Below, in pieces: positions 55,220 through 63,731 of a stretch of DNA of 64,000 nt. The position numbers were made by a program, and so were the translations under genes. The DNA comes from Mesorhizobium jarvisii (lineage in GTDB: Bacteria > Pseudomonadota > Alphaproteobacteria > Rhizobiales > Rhizobiaceae). Within the stretch, counting starts at the first letter, position 1. Each line of letters starts with the position of its first letter. The DNA lies in assembly GCF_003601985.1 (NCBI RefSeq), contig NZ_QZXA01000002.1, positions 682,001-746,000 on the forward strand, given 5' to 3'. The notes beneath the pieces are model-generated. The model saw only the letters and a list, made by a program, of their open reading frames with translations. It was not told where the DNA came from and searched no databases.

Positions 55220-55873
55220 TTAGAGCCCCAGCGCGCCGGCGATCCTCGGCCCGGCTTCGTGCCAGTCCTGGACGACGATGACATCGTCCGGGACCGGCGG
55301 CAGGAAGGCGCGCAGCGAATTGTCGGCCATCAGGTGGAAGAGACTGGCGTCGGCGACGGATTCGCGCACAGACGCCAGATTGTGCGGCTGGTCGTCGACG
55401 AAGACCACAGGCCGGCCACTCTTGCCGCGCAGCCTGGCCACTGCCGGTCCCTTGGCCATCTCGGTGGTCAGCAGCGGATAGCTCAGCCCGAGCGCGTCGA
55501 GATGCGCGCGGCGCACGGCACGATGCCGGTGCGGCATGGCCGTCAGCATTATGATTTCCGCGCGGTTGCCAAGCCTTGCCAAGGTTTCCGCGGCGCCGTC
55601 GGTTATGCTTTGCCAATCGGCCTGGGTGTCGAAGAAATCGCCCAGAAGTGCCGTCACTTCTGGCTGTTCGATCAGACGGCCGCTGGCCGTTTCGGCAATG
55701 TTGCCGGTCAGCCGGAAGGACGCCAGCGTCAGGCCATAGCCGCGCGACTTCAAGAAATGCGGGAAGGGGCGAATGAATTCGAGCACGACGTCGTCGACGT
55801 CGAGCACCAGCAGCGGCCGGTCGTCCGCTGACAGTTCCTCGATCTGGCGCGCGGTCTCGGGATCATCGCTCAT
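55220..55873 (-). CDS. HAD-superfamily hydrolase
   Basis: A 217-residue phosphatase-like protein. HAD motif I is LLVLDVDDVVLEFI near residue 22 (nucleophile Asp in DVDD), motif II is around IIMLTAMPHRHRA, and motif IV is VVFVDDQPHNLASVRE. The substrate is unknown. Its start overlaps the stop of the DUF3572 gene by four bases (ATGA), so the two are co-translated. Confidence 0.82.
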   Translation of the reverse strand: MSDDPETARQIEELSADDRPLLVLDVDDVVLEFIRPFPHFLKSRGYGLTLASFRLTGNIAETASGRLIEQPEVTALLGDFFDTQADWQSITDGAAETLARLGNRAEIIMLTAMPHRHRAVRRAHLDALGLSYPLLTTEMAKGPAVARLRGKSGRPVVFVDDQPHNLASVRESVADASLFHLMADNSLRAFLPPVPDDVIVVQDWHEAGPRIAGALGL

Positions 55874-56169
55874 ATGGAAAGCTCGTGGTTGTCGTCGCCG
55901 AGCGGCAGTGCGCGCAACGCCTTGCCGACGGCGGCCGGCGGCGTACCGGTTTCCTCGGCAAAGCGCATCAGGGTCGGCTCATGGGCAAGGATAAACTGCA
56001 GCACGCCAGCCAAAAAGCCCGGCTCGCCGGCGGCCTTGCGGATCGAATGCGCCTCTATGCCGGTGATCGCCAGAAAGCGCGGCAACAGCTCCGGATCAGA
56101 GGCGACGAAGCCCAGCGCCTTCACGGCAATGGTTTCAGCCTCTTCGCGCATTGACGCCGCGTTTGCCAT
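55870..56169 (-). CDS. DUF3572 family protein
   Basis: A 99-residue small helical protein of an alphaproteobacterial family of unknown function. Recognisable parts are AETIAVKALGFVASDPELLP, RFLAITGIEAHSIRKAAGEP and FLAGVLQFILAHEPTLMRFA. It is the first gene of the pair with the HAD hydrolase and is divergent from divK, a neighbourhood I associate with this family in rhizobia. ATG 56169 is preferred to a GTG one codon earlier. Confidence 0.85.
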   Translation of the reverse strand: MANAASMREEAETIAVKALGFVASDPELLPRFLAITGIEAHSIRKAAGEPGFLAGVLQFILAHEPTLMRFAEETGTPPAAVGKALRALPLGDDNHELSI

Positions 56170-56410
56170 CACTACCTTCGGTACGTGGAATGAGTCTCTT
56201 CCGCAGTAATGGCAAGATTTGCTTGCGGCAAGCCCTTACAGCGCCGCGCGCCGTTTGGACGCGCAGCGAGGCGAGGTGGAATTCGCGCTGCTTTGCAGCC
56301 CGGAGGTTTCCGTTTCGTCAATCATATTGCCGTATAGTGAAGCAGGGTTTGGTGCGTTCAACCGGGAGCGCATGACGGCCACCTTCGAGCGGAAGGACGG
56401 CCGGGACGGG

Positions 56411-56788
56411 ATGTCGATGCCTAAGAAGGTTATGATCGTCGAGGACAATGAGCTCAACATGAAGCTCTTTCGGGACCTCATCGAAGCGAGCGGTTACGAG
56501 ACGGTGCGCACCCGCAATGGTCTGGAGGCGCTCGACCTGGCACGTCAGCACCGGCCGGATCTCATCCTTATGGACATCCAGCTGCCCGAGGTGTCGGGGC
56601 TGGAAGTGACCAAATGGCTGAAGGAAGATGACGATCTGCACGTCATTCCGGTCATCGCCGTGACCGCCTTCGCCATGAAAGGCGATGAGGAACGCATCCG
56701 CCAGGGCGGCTGCGAGGCCTATATTTCGAAGCCGATCTCGGTGCCTCGTTTCATCGAAACCATCAAATCTTACCTGGGCGATGCCTGA
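56411..56788 (+). CDS. divK: single-domain response regulator DivK
   Basis: A 125-residue receiver protein that, in Caulobacter and rhizobia, transmits the DivJ/PleC phospho-signal to DivL-CckA and so controls CtrA. The phospho-acceptor Asp is in [19 protein letters not shown]; the acidic pocket is [14 protein letters not shown] and the conserved Lys is in [12 protein letters not shown] use ATG 56411 ([12 protein letters not shown]), though ATG 56417 is equally near. The pleD gene follows after 33 bases, the arrangement known from Caulobacter. Confidence 0.95.
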   Translation: MSMPKKVMIVEDNELNMKLFRDLIEASGYETVRTRNGLEALDLARQHRPDLILMDIQLPEVSGLEVTKWLKEDDDLHVIPVIAVTAFAMKGDEERIRQGGCEAYISKPISVPRFIETIKSYLGDA

Positions 56789-56821
56789 TGTCCCTTTCCA
56801 GCCGAGCCGGAGCCTTGTGAA

Positions 56822-58195
56822 ATGACCGCGCGGATCCTCGTCGTCGACGACATCCCTGCCAATGTGAGGCTGCTGGAGGTCCGGCTGCTGGCCGAATATT
56901 TCGAGGTGCTGACGGCCACCAACGGGCCTGACGCCATCGAGACCTGTGAAAACGGCAAGGTCGATGTCGTGCTGCTCGACGTGATGATGCCCGACATGGA
57001 CGGGTTCGAGGTCTGCCGTAGGCTGAAGAGCGATCCCGCGACGTCGCACATCCCGGTGGTGATGATCACCGCGCTCGACCAGGTTTCCGACCGCGTGCGC
57101 GGGCTCGAGGCCGGCGCCGACGATTTCCTGACCAAGCCGGTTAACGACCTGCAGCTGATGACGCGGGTCAAGAGCCTGGTCCGGTTGAAGTCTCTCACAG
57201 ACGAACTCAGGCTACGGGCCTCGACGACGCGCAATATCGGCATCGAAGAGCTGCTCAGCCGCAATTTCGCGTCCGAGGACACGGCGCCGAAAGTGCTGTT
57301 GATCGACGAGCGCAAATCGTCTGTCGAGCGCATCCAGAAAATGCTGCTCGACCGTGCCGACCTCGATGTTATCGGCGACCCGCATGCCGGGTTCTTTCAA
57401 GCCGCCGAGACGTCCTATGAATGCGTGATGATCGCGACGGCCTTCGCCGATTTCGATCCGCTGCGGCTCTGCTCACAATTGCGCTCGCTCGACCGCACCC
57501 GTTTCGTGCCGATCATCCTTTTGGCGGAAGAGGGCGAGGAGGAGCGTATCATCCGCGGTCTCGAACTCGGCATCAACGATTATCTGATGCGGCCGATCGA
57601 CCAGCAGGAGCTGACGGCGCGGCTGCGCACCCAGGTGCGCCGCAAGCGCTACAACGACCAATTGCGCGCCAGTGTCACCCAGACCATCGAGATGGCGGTG
57701 ACCGACGGCCTGACCGGGCTGCACAACCGCCGCTACCTCGACAGCCATCTGCAGACGCTGTTCGACCGCGCCGTGGCGCGGCGCCGGCCGCTGTCGGTGA
57801 TGATCACCGATCTCGACCGTTTCAAGTCGATCAATGATGCGTATGGCCATGATGGCGGCGACGAGGTGCTGCGGGAATTCGCGCGGCGGCTGCGCAAGAA
57901 TGTCAGGGGTATCGACCTTGCTTGCCGGTTCGGTGGCGAGGAGTTCGTCGTGGTGATGCCCGACACCGATGGCGCCGTTGCCGAGAAAGTGGCCGAACGC
58001 ATCCGCGCCGAAATCGCCCAGAAGCCTTTCGCCATCGGCGCCGACGGCAAGACGATCGAGGTTACCGTCAGCGTCGGCGTGTCGTCGGTGCTGAAGGGCG
58101 TGGATACGGTGGCGGCGCTGATGAAGCGCGCCGATCTCGCGCTCTACGAAGCCAAGAGCGGTGGCCGCAACCGCGTTGTAGCCAAGGCGGCGTGA
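56822..58195 (+). CDS. pleD: response regulator and diguanylate cyclase PleD
   Basis: A 457-residue protein with two receiver domains (residues about 3-120 and 155-275) and a GGDEF domain. The first receiver has the phosphorylated Asp in KVDVVLLDVMMPDMDGFEV; the second is a degenerate adaptor. The cyclase domain shows TDGLTGLHNRRYLDSHLQ and CRFGGEEFVVVMPDTDG, and RGID five residues before GGEEF is an intact RxxD product-inhibition site. PleD makes cyclic di-GMP during polar development in Caulobacter. It follows divK in one operon. Confidence 0.95.
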   Translation: MTARILVVDDIPANVRLLEVRLLAEYFEVLTATNGPDAIETCENGKVDVVLLDVMMPDMDGFEVCRRLKSDPATSHIPVVMITALDQVSDRVRGLEAGADDFLTKPVNDLQLMTRVKSLVRLKSLTDELRLRASTTRNIGIEELLSRNFASEDTAPKVLLIDERKSSVERIQKMLLDRADLDVIGDPHAGFFQAAETSYECVMIATAFADFDPLRLCSQLRSLDRTRFVPIILLAEEGEEERIIRGLELGINDYLMRPIDQQELTARLRTQVRRKRYNDQLRASVTQTIEMAVTDGLTGLHNRRYLDSHLQTLFDRAVARRRPLSVMITDLDRFKSINDAYGHDGGDEVLREFARRLRKNVRGIDLACRFGGEEFVVVMPDTDGAVAEKVAERIRAEIAQKPFAIGADGKTIEVTVSVGVSSVLKGVDTVAALMKRADLALYEAKSGGRNRVVAKAA

Positions 58196-58370
58196 GCATC
58201 CGCGACCGATTCCACGGTCAATCCAACAAGGTTAGCTATTTACCTTAATCCAAGCGATTCGCGAGCCTTGGTTAAGAAACTGTTGATTTTCATAAGCTCT
58301 TGCGTAAATGTGAAGGCCAAGACGAAGCCGGCACGAGAGTAGACAACCGGCTCGATCCCTAGAAATACCC

Positions 58371-58532
58371 CATGATGCTCAGGTCCGCCGCATCTCCTGG
58401 GTCCGTGGGGTCGGCCGGCCGGCGCTGGCACATAGTGGCCTCCTCGTACCGCTGCCAAACGCCGACCGGCCCCCTTTCTCCAAACAGAACATCAGAACTT
58501 CGTGCCAAGGCACGAAGGACTCTGATTTTTTT
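58371..58532 (+). ncRNA. candidate trans-acting small RNA downstream of pleD
   Basis: The 513 bp between pleD and the next gene hold no convincing ORF but a structured plus-strand segment. GGGGTCGGCC (from 58407) can pair with the GACCGGCCCC region (58464-58473). Inside, TGGCA (58426-58430) pairs with TGCCA (58453-58457) around a hairpin with loop CCUCCUCGUA, an exposed anti-Shine-Dalgarno motif. A strong intrinsic terminator follows at 58492. A possible -10 (TAGAAAT, about 58360) suggests a start near 58371; the 5' end is a guess. In Sinorhizobium the cell-cycle sRNA EcpR1 is, as I recall, encoded beside pleD; homology needs checking. Confidence 0.5.
58492..58532 (+). terminator. strong intrinsic terminator
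   Basis: A perfect 9-bp stem, CTTCGTGCC with GGCACGAAG, loop AA, extended outward by TCAGA with TCTGA and followed by seven T. It is about 300 bp after pleD, too far to be a simple pleD terminator, and fits the 3' end of a small RNA. Confidence 0.85.
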
Positions 58533-58708
58533 GCCTGTGAGCAATCCGGGCTCCGTCTTCGATCCGCGGGTGTCGGCCAGCCAAAGCGACCCGCGCGGGA
58601 GAGCGCCCCTTCCATTCATACATATGGCGCACAAGGGGCTTGCGGCAAGACCCGGCTCCTCCCGTAAAAACCCCCGCAGATCAGGCGCGAAAACGGGAGT
58701 GGCGATCA

Positions 58709-60161
58709 ATGATTTCAGAGCATGCGGTGGTGATCGCCGGGGGCGGCCCGTCAGGATTGATGCTGGCGGGGGAACTCGCGCTGGCAGGGATCGATGTGGC
58801 CATTGTCGAGCGGCGGCTGGACCAGCAGCTGATCGGGTTGCGCGCGGGCGGCCTGCACGCGCGTACCATCGAAATTCTCGATCAGCGCGGAATCGCCGAC
58901 CGGTTTGTCTCGCAGGGGCAGAGCTTCCCGACCGTCGGCTTCCACATGATCCGTTTGGATATCAGCGACTTTCCCAGCCGGCACAACTACCTGCTGGCGC
59001 TGCGTCAAAACAACATAGAGCGGATATTGGCCGACTGGATCAACGAGTTGGGGGTGCCGATCCATCGCGGACAGGACGTCACTGGTTTCGCGCAGGAGGA
59101 TGGCGGCGTCGACGTGGAGCTGTCCGGTGGCCAACGGTTGCGGGCGCAATACCTCGTCGGCTGCGACGGAGGGCGCAGCACGATCCGCAAGGCGGCGGGC
59201 ATTGAGTTCCCCGGATGGGATCCGACGATGAGTTGGATGATCGCCGAGGTCGAAATGTCTGGGCTTTCGCAGCGACGCCTACGGAATTCATGCGATAGGC
59301 AAGATCGAGGAAAGCGGCCGGGTGGGTGTCGTGTTGACCGAGAGGCAGTTGACCATCGGCGGCGAACCGACGCTGGCCGATCTCAGCGAGGCGCTTGTCG
59401 CAGTCTATGGCACGGATTACGGGGTCCACAATCCGACCTGGATCTCCCGCTTTACCGACGTGACACGGCAGGCCGCCGCCTACCGCGACAGACGTGTCCT
59501 GCTGGCCGGTGACGCCGCGCACATCCATCCTCCGATGGGCGGGCAGGGGCTCAACATCGGCGTGCAGGACGCGGTCAATCTGGGGTGGAAGCTGGCCCAG
59601 GTGGTCAAGCTGATATCACCGGAAAGCCTTCTCGACAGCTATCACACCGAGCGTCATCCGATCGCCGCTCGCGTCCTGCGCAACGCGAAGGCACAGGTTG
59701 CGCTTCGTCGTATGGATGCCAGCACCAAGGCATTGAACGACACTTTTGCCGAGCTGCTTAGCATGGATGAGCCGCGCAAACGGATCGCCGCGGAGATGTC
59801 CGGTCTGGGCATCCACTACGATCTCGGTGTGGGACATCCACTGCTTGGGCGGCGAATGCCCGACCTCGACCTGGCCACGGCCAGCGGTCCAGTGCGGGTC
59901 TTCAGCTTGCTTCATGACGCCCGGCCGGTGCTTCTCAACCTGGGCGAACCAGGCAGGCTGGACATTGCGCCCTGGGCGGATCGGGTCCGGCAGATCGAGG
60001 CCGGATATGACGGCCCCTGGGAGCTGCCGGTTCTCGGGACGGTCGCCGCGCCCGCCGCCGTTTTGATCCGGCCCGATGGCTATGTGGCCTGGGTTGGGGT
60101 CGGAACCCAACAGGGGTTGGCCGAGGCTCTGACCATCTGGTTCGGGCCGCCCGCCAGTTAG
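58709..60161 (+). pseudogene. FAD-dependent aromatic/antibiotic monooxygenase, frameshifted
   Basis: A group A flavoprotein hydroxylase of about 480 residues, related to PheA/MhpA and rifampicin monooxygenase types. The N-terminal part has the FAD motif VVIAGGGPSGLMLAGELALA and RLRAQYLVGCDGGRSTIRKA; the C-terminal part has RRVLLAGDAAHIHPPMGGQG. The two parts lie in different frames. The break is near 59261-59263: with one G fewer in the GGG run, frame 1 would pass directly into GFRSDAYGIHAIGKIEESGR of the second frame. It is therefore a recent pseudogene or a sequencing error. The ATG at 58709 lacks a strong ribosome site. Confidence 0.8.
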
Positions 60162-60284
60162 CGGATAAGATGGAGGCGGGTCCACGCAATGTCCTGAAGC
60201 GCATCGCGTGGCAGCTTGCGACAAGGCAAAAGCCGACAGTTCTCCTGACAACCGATTGACAGGAGGTTTCATCTATGCAGAAAT

Positions 60285-60303
60285 TGGTTGGACCATTGGA
60301 CCA
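60285..60303. promoter_or_regulatory. FadR-type operator upstream of the GntR gene
   Basis: TGGTTGGACCA at 60285-60295 matches the TGGTnnnACCA consensus known for FadR of the GntR family, and a further half-site TTGGACCA follows at 60296-60303. It lies 20-38 bases before GTG 60323 and suggests that the regulator controls its own operon. Confidence 0.65.
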
Positions 60304-60322
60304 CTTGAATTCAGGAGGATTT

Positions 60323-61057
60323 GTGGACCAGAACAGCCTGCCGCCCATTCAGACGACGGCGCGCGATGACGCCGTGCTGAAGGCGTTGGTGGGTTTTGTT
60401 CGCGCCGAGGCCTTGCAACCCGGCGACCGGCTTCCGACCGAACGCATCCTGGCCGAGCGGCTGAAGGTCAGCCGCAACACGGTGCGCGAGGCGCTGACGC
60501 GGTGGGAGGGGCTTGGCCTGGTTGAGCGCCGGCAAGGCAGCGGCACCTACCTCAAGGCGGCTGTTTCGCCCGACATGCTGCACATGCCGCTGACGCTGGC
60601 AGGCGGCAACGACTTCACCAGCCTGATGCATACGCTTGAAATTCGCCGCGCACTGGAAGCGGAGGCCGCGGCCCTTTGTGCCGAACGCGCGAGCCCCGCG
60701 GACATTGCCGAAATCAAGCGCAAGCTCGACATCATGGAGCAGGCCTTCCGCACCCGTGACGGCATGTCGTCGGAAGAGGACTGGGAGTTCCATCAGGCGA
60801 TCTACCGGGTCTCCGGCAATCCGCTGTTCGAGCAGATCATCGCCGCGATGCACGAACTGTTCCATCGCTTCTGGGAGCATCCGCTCGGCGTGCGCGATTT
60901 CGGCCACGCCAGCTTTCCCTATCACCGCACCATCTACGAATGCATTGCCGCGCGCGACCCGCAAGGCGCGCGTGCCGAGGCGCTCAAGCTGATCGCCACC
61001 GTCGAGGACGATCTCAAACGCGGTGCGGCCAAACTCAAACTTTCGAGCCAGACATGA
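60323..61057 (+). CDS. GntR-family (FadR subfamily, FCD) regulator
   Basis: A 244-residue repressor. The winged helix-turn-helix is AEALQPGDRLPTERILAERL with KVSRNTVREALTRWEGLGLV, and the C-terminal FCD ligand domain has LEIRRALEAEAAALCAER, WEFHQAIYRVSGNPLFEQII and metal-binding-type histidines in HASFPYHRTIYECI. I place the start at GTG 60323 with AGGAGG six bases before it. ATG 60275, which also has AGGAGG, would put the operator at 60285 inside the gene. Its stop overlaps the next start (ATGA). Confidence 0.88.
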   Translation: MDQNSLPPIQTTARDDAVLKALVGFVRAEALQPGDRLPTERILAERLKVSRNTVREALTRWEGLGLVERRQGSGTYLKAAVSPDMLHMPLTLAGGNDFTSLMHTLEIRRALEAEAAALCAERASPADIAEIKRKLDIMEQAFRTRDGMSSEEDWEFHQAIYRVSGNPLFEQIIAAMHELFHRFWEHPLGVRDFGHASFPYHRTIYECIAARDPQGARAEALKLIATVEDDLKRGAAKLKLSSQT

Positions 61058-62241
61058 ACGAGCATCCGACCGGTTTCGATCACGACTATCTCGCCGAGGC
61101 GGCGACGCTTTTGGCGCATGACGAGCCGTTCCCGGGTGGCGCGGTGGTGCCGCCGATCTACCAGACCTCGCTGTTTACCTTCGCCAACTACGCCGAAATG
61201 GCCGACACATTTGCCGGCAAACGAAAGCAGCCAATCTATTCGCGCGGCGACAATCCGACGGTGATGGAGTTCGAGGCGCGCGTGGCCGCGCTCGAGGGCG
61301 CGGAGGCCGCGCGCGGCTTTTCCAGCGGCATGGCGGCCATCAGCGCCACCGTGCTTGCCTTTGTCGGAGCGGGCGAGCGAATCGTGGCGGTCCGCAATTG
61401 CTACGGCGATGCCTACCGGCTGTTCGAGCGGCTTTTGCCGCGGCTCAACATCAAGGTCGACTATGTCGACGGCTCCGACCCGGATGCGGTGGCGGCGGCA
61501 CTTCCGGGCGCCAAGCTGCTCTACCTGGAGAGCCCGACCTCGATGATCTTCGAACTCCAGGACATCGCGCATCTGACCCGGCTGGCGAAAGAGCAGGGCA
61601 TCGTCACCACGATCGACAATTCCTGGGCGACGCCGGTGTTCCAAAAGCCGATCTCGCACGGCGTCGACCTGGTGCTGCATTCGGCCTCGAAATATCTCGG
61701 CGGCCACAGCGACACGGTCGCCGGCGCGGTGGCGGGCTCAGCCGCTCATATCAAGCATATCAACGAGCAGACCTATTCCTATCTCGGCGGCAAGCTGTCG
61801 CCATTCGAGGCCTGGTTGCTGCTGCGCGGCCTGCGCACGCTGCCGCTGCGCCTGCCGCACCACATGAAGAGCGGCCTCACCATCGCCGAACGGCTGAAGG
61901 CGCATGCCCATGTCGAGCGCGTCAACCATCCCGCCTATTCGAACCATCCCGGTAAGGCGACGTTGGCCGGCTATGCCGGACTGTTCTCCTTCGAGGTGAC
62001 GGACGATATCGACATCCCGGTCTTTGTCGACGCGCTGAAATATTTCCGCATCGGCGTCAGCTGGGGCGGGCACGAAAGCCTGGTCGTGCCGGCCAAAGCG
62101 TCGCTGGAGCAGACGCCGGGACTGAATTCGATGGCGCGCTTCGGCGTCAGCCCCCGAACCATCCGCTTCAATGTCGGATTGGAAAGTGTCGAAGACCTCT
62201 GGGCCGACGTCGCTCAGGCCTTCGAAAAAGCCAGAAAATAA
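61054..62241 (+). CDS. Cys/Met-metabolism PLP-dependent enzyme
   Basis: A 395-residue fold-type I PLP enzyme of the cystathionine gamma-synthase / beta-lyase / methionine gamma-lyase family. The PLP lysine is in LVLHSASKYLGGHSDTVAGA; other marks are QPIYSRGDNPTVMEFEARVA, RGFSSGMAAISATVLAF and TTIDNSWATPVFQKP. The exact reaction (C-S elimination, gamma-replacement or transsulfuration) cannot be read. Its ATG overlaps the regulator's stop, and an ABC importer follows, so the operon suggests catabolism of an imported substrate and not biosynthesis. Confidence 0.88.
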   Translation: MNEHPTGFDHDYLAEAATLLAHDEPFPGGAVVPPIYQTSLFTFANYAEMADTFAGKRKQPIYSRGDNPTVMEFEARVAALEGAEAARGFSSGMAAISATVLAFVGAGERIVAVRNCYGDAYRLFERLLPRLNIKVDYVDGSDPDAVAAALPGAKLLYLESPTSMIFELQDIAHLTRLAKEQGIVTTIDNSWATPVFQKPISHGVDLVLHSASKYLGGHSDTVAGAVAGSAAHIKHINEQTYSYLGGKLSPFEAWLLLRGLRTLPLRLPHHMKSGLTIAERLKAHAHVERVNHPAYSNHPGKATLAGYAGLFSFEVTDDIDIPVFVDALKYFRIGVSWGGHESLVVPAKASLEQTPGLNSMARFGVSPRTIRFNVGLESVEDLWADVAQAFEKARK

Positions 62242-62270
62242 CAAACGGGTTCAAAATGGGAGTCTTGAAC

Positions 62271-63548
62271 ATGAGAAAACTGACCGTCATGCTTGCCACC
62301 GTTGCGGGGCTGGCGATTTCCGCCGGGAGCGCGCTGGCCGATTCGACCCTGAAGATGGTCGAAGTCATCACCAGCCCGCCGCGCACCGAATTCCTGAAAA
62401 AGCAGATCGCCGAGTTCGAGGCCGCAAATCCCGGCGTCAAGGTCGAGCTGATCTCGCTGCCCTGGGGCCAGGCCTTCGAAAAGTTCCTGACCATGGTGCA
62501 GGCCGGCGACACGCCCGATGTGGTCGAGATGCCGGAACGCTGGATGGGCCTCTATGCCAACAATGCCCAGCTCGAGGATCTCGGTCCCTACATGGCCAAA
62601 TGGGACGACGCCAAGACGCTGGGCGAGCGCGCCAAGCAGTTCGGCTCGACCGTCAACAACACCCAGTTCATGATCCCCTACGGCTACTATGTGAATGCGC
62701 TGTTCTGGAACAAGAAGCTGTTCAAGCAAGCCGGCCTCGACGGCCCGCCGGCGACGCTCGACGAGTTCGTCGCCGACTCCAAGAAGATCTCCGCCATTCC
62801 GGGCAAATACGGCTACTGCCTGCGCGGCGGACCCGGCGCCTTCAACGGCATGCACATGTTCATGAATATCGCCCAGGGCAAGGGCGGATACTTCAACGAG
62901 GACGGCACCTCGACCATCAATGAGGAGGGCTCGGTCAAGGGCCTACAGATGCTTGCCGACATGTACAAGGAAGGCCTGGCGCCGAAGGATGCGGTGAGCT
63001 GGGGCTTCAACGAAACCGTCACCGGTTTCTATTCCGGCACGTGCGCCATGCTCAACCAGGATCCGGACGCGCTGCTCGGCATCGCCGACAAGATGAGCGC
63101 CGACGACTTCGCCGTGGCACCACTGCCGGTCGGTCCGAGCGGCAAGTCCTATCCGACGCTCGGCTATGCCGGCTGGGCGATGTTCGCCAATTCGCAGCAC
63201 AAGGACGATGCCTGGAAGCTGATGTCGACGCTTCTGTCGCCCAAGGACAATCTCGAATGGGCCAAGGAAGTCGGCGTGGTGCCGATCCACAACGGCGCCG
63301 ACCAGGATCCGCATTTCAAGACCGAACAGTTCAAGGGCTGGTTCACCGAGCTCAGCGACACCTCCAAATATGAAATGGTGACGCCGCCGACGCATCTGGA
63401 AAACCTCGGCAATTTCGTCGACCAGGTGGCGATCAAGAATTTCCAGGAAGTGCTGCTTGGCCAAAAGACCGCGAAGGACGTCGCAGACCAGTGGGCCGCC
63501 TTCCTGACCAAGGAACAGCAGGACTGGCTGGCGAAGAACAAGAAATGA
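62271..63548 (+). CDS. ABC importer substrate-binding protein, sugar (CUT1) type
   Basis: A 425-residue periplasmic binding protein of the family 1 (MalE-like) group. A signal peptide MRKLTVMLATVAGLAISAGS ends near ALA-DS. The mature start FLKKQIAEFEAANPGVKVEL, the pattern MVQAGDTPDVVEMPERWMG and WKLMSTLLSPKDNLEW are typical. ATG 62271 has GGGAGT seven bases upstream; ATG 62256 has none. Such proteins bind mono- or oligosaccharides, polyols or glycerol phosphodiesters. It lies 29 bases after the PLP enzyme gene in the same operon. Confidence 0.9.
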   Translation: MRKLTVMLATVAGLAISAGSALADSTLKMVEVITSPPRTEFLKKQIAEFEAANPGVKVELISLPWGQAFEKFLTMVQAGDTPDVVEMPERWMGLYANNAQLEDLGPYMAKWDDAKTLGERAKQFGSTVNNTQFMIPYGYYVNALFWNKKLFKQAGLDGPPATLDEFVADSKKISAIPGKYGYCLRGGPGAFNGMHMFMNIAQGKGGYFNEDGTSTINEEGSVKGLQMLADMYKEGLAPKDAVSWGFNETVTGFYSGTCAMLNQDPDALLGIADKMSADDFAVAPLPVGPSGKSYPTLGYAGWAMFANSQHKDDAWKLMSTLLSPKDNLEWAKEVGVVPIHNGADQDPHFKTEQFKGWFTELSDTSKYEMVTPPTHLENLGNFVDQVAIKNFQEVLLGQKTAKDVADQWAAFLTKEQQDWLAKNKK

Positions 63549-63554
63549 TGCCTC

Positions 63555-63682
63555 CTCCTTCTCCCCGTTTTACGGGGAGAAGGAGTCACGAAGTGACGGA
63601 TGAGGGGCGGCGCCATACGTCGACAGGTTCGCGCCGACCTCATCTGCCTGCCTGCATCTTCTCCCCGCCGAACGGGAAGAAG
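63555..63682. repeat. composite hairpin repeat between binding-protein and permease genes
   Basis: CTCCTTCTCCCCGT (63555-63568) and ACGGGGAGAAGGAG (63572-63585) form a perfect 14-bp stem with a TTT loop. TCAC/GTGA makes a small second hairpin, and an imperfect third copy of the CTTCTCCCC arm lies near 63658-63682. It looks like a dispersed rhizobial repeat. Its place inside an ABC operon suggests a role in uneven expression of the two genes. Confidence 0.75.
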
Positions 63683-63731
63683 GACGCTGTTTTGCCTCCT
63701 GGCACCCATCCTCCACCGTAGAGCCCAATCG

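Noticed and set aside
53283-55616. 777-residue minus-strand ORF opposite the DUF2125-like gene
   Set aside because: Spans two real genes and an intergenic hairpin; no recognisable domain.
58359-58709. 116-residue minus-strand ORF in the gap after pleD
   Set aside because: Starts with TTG, lacks a ribosome site, and covers the structured sRNA candidate and terminator; the protein looks like no family.
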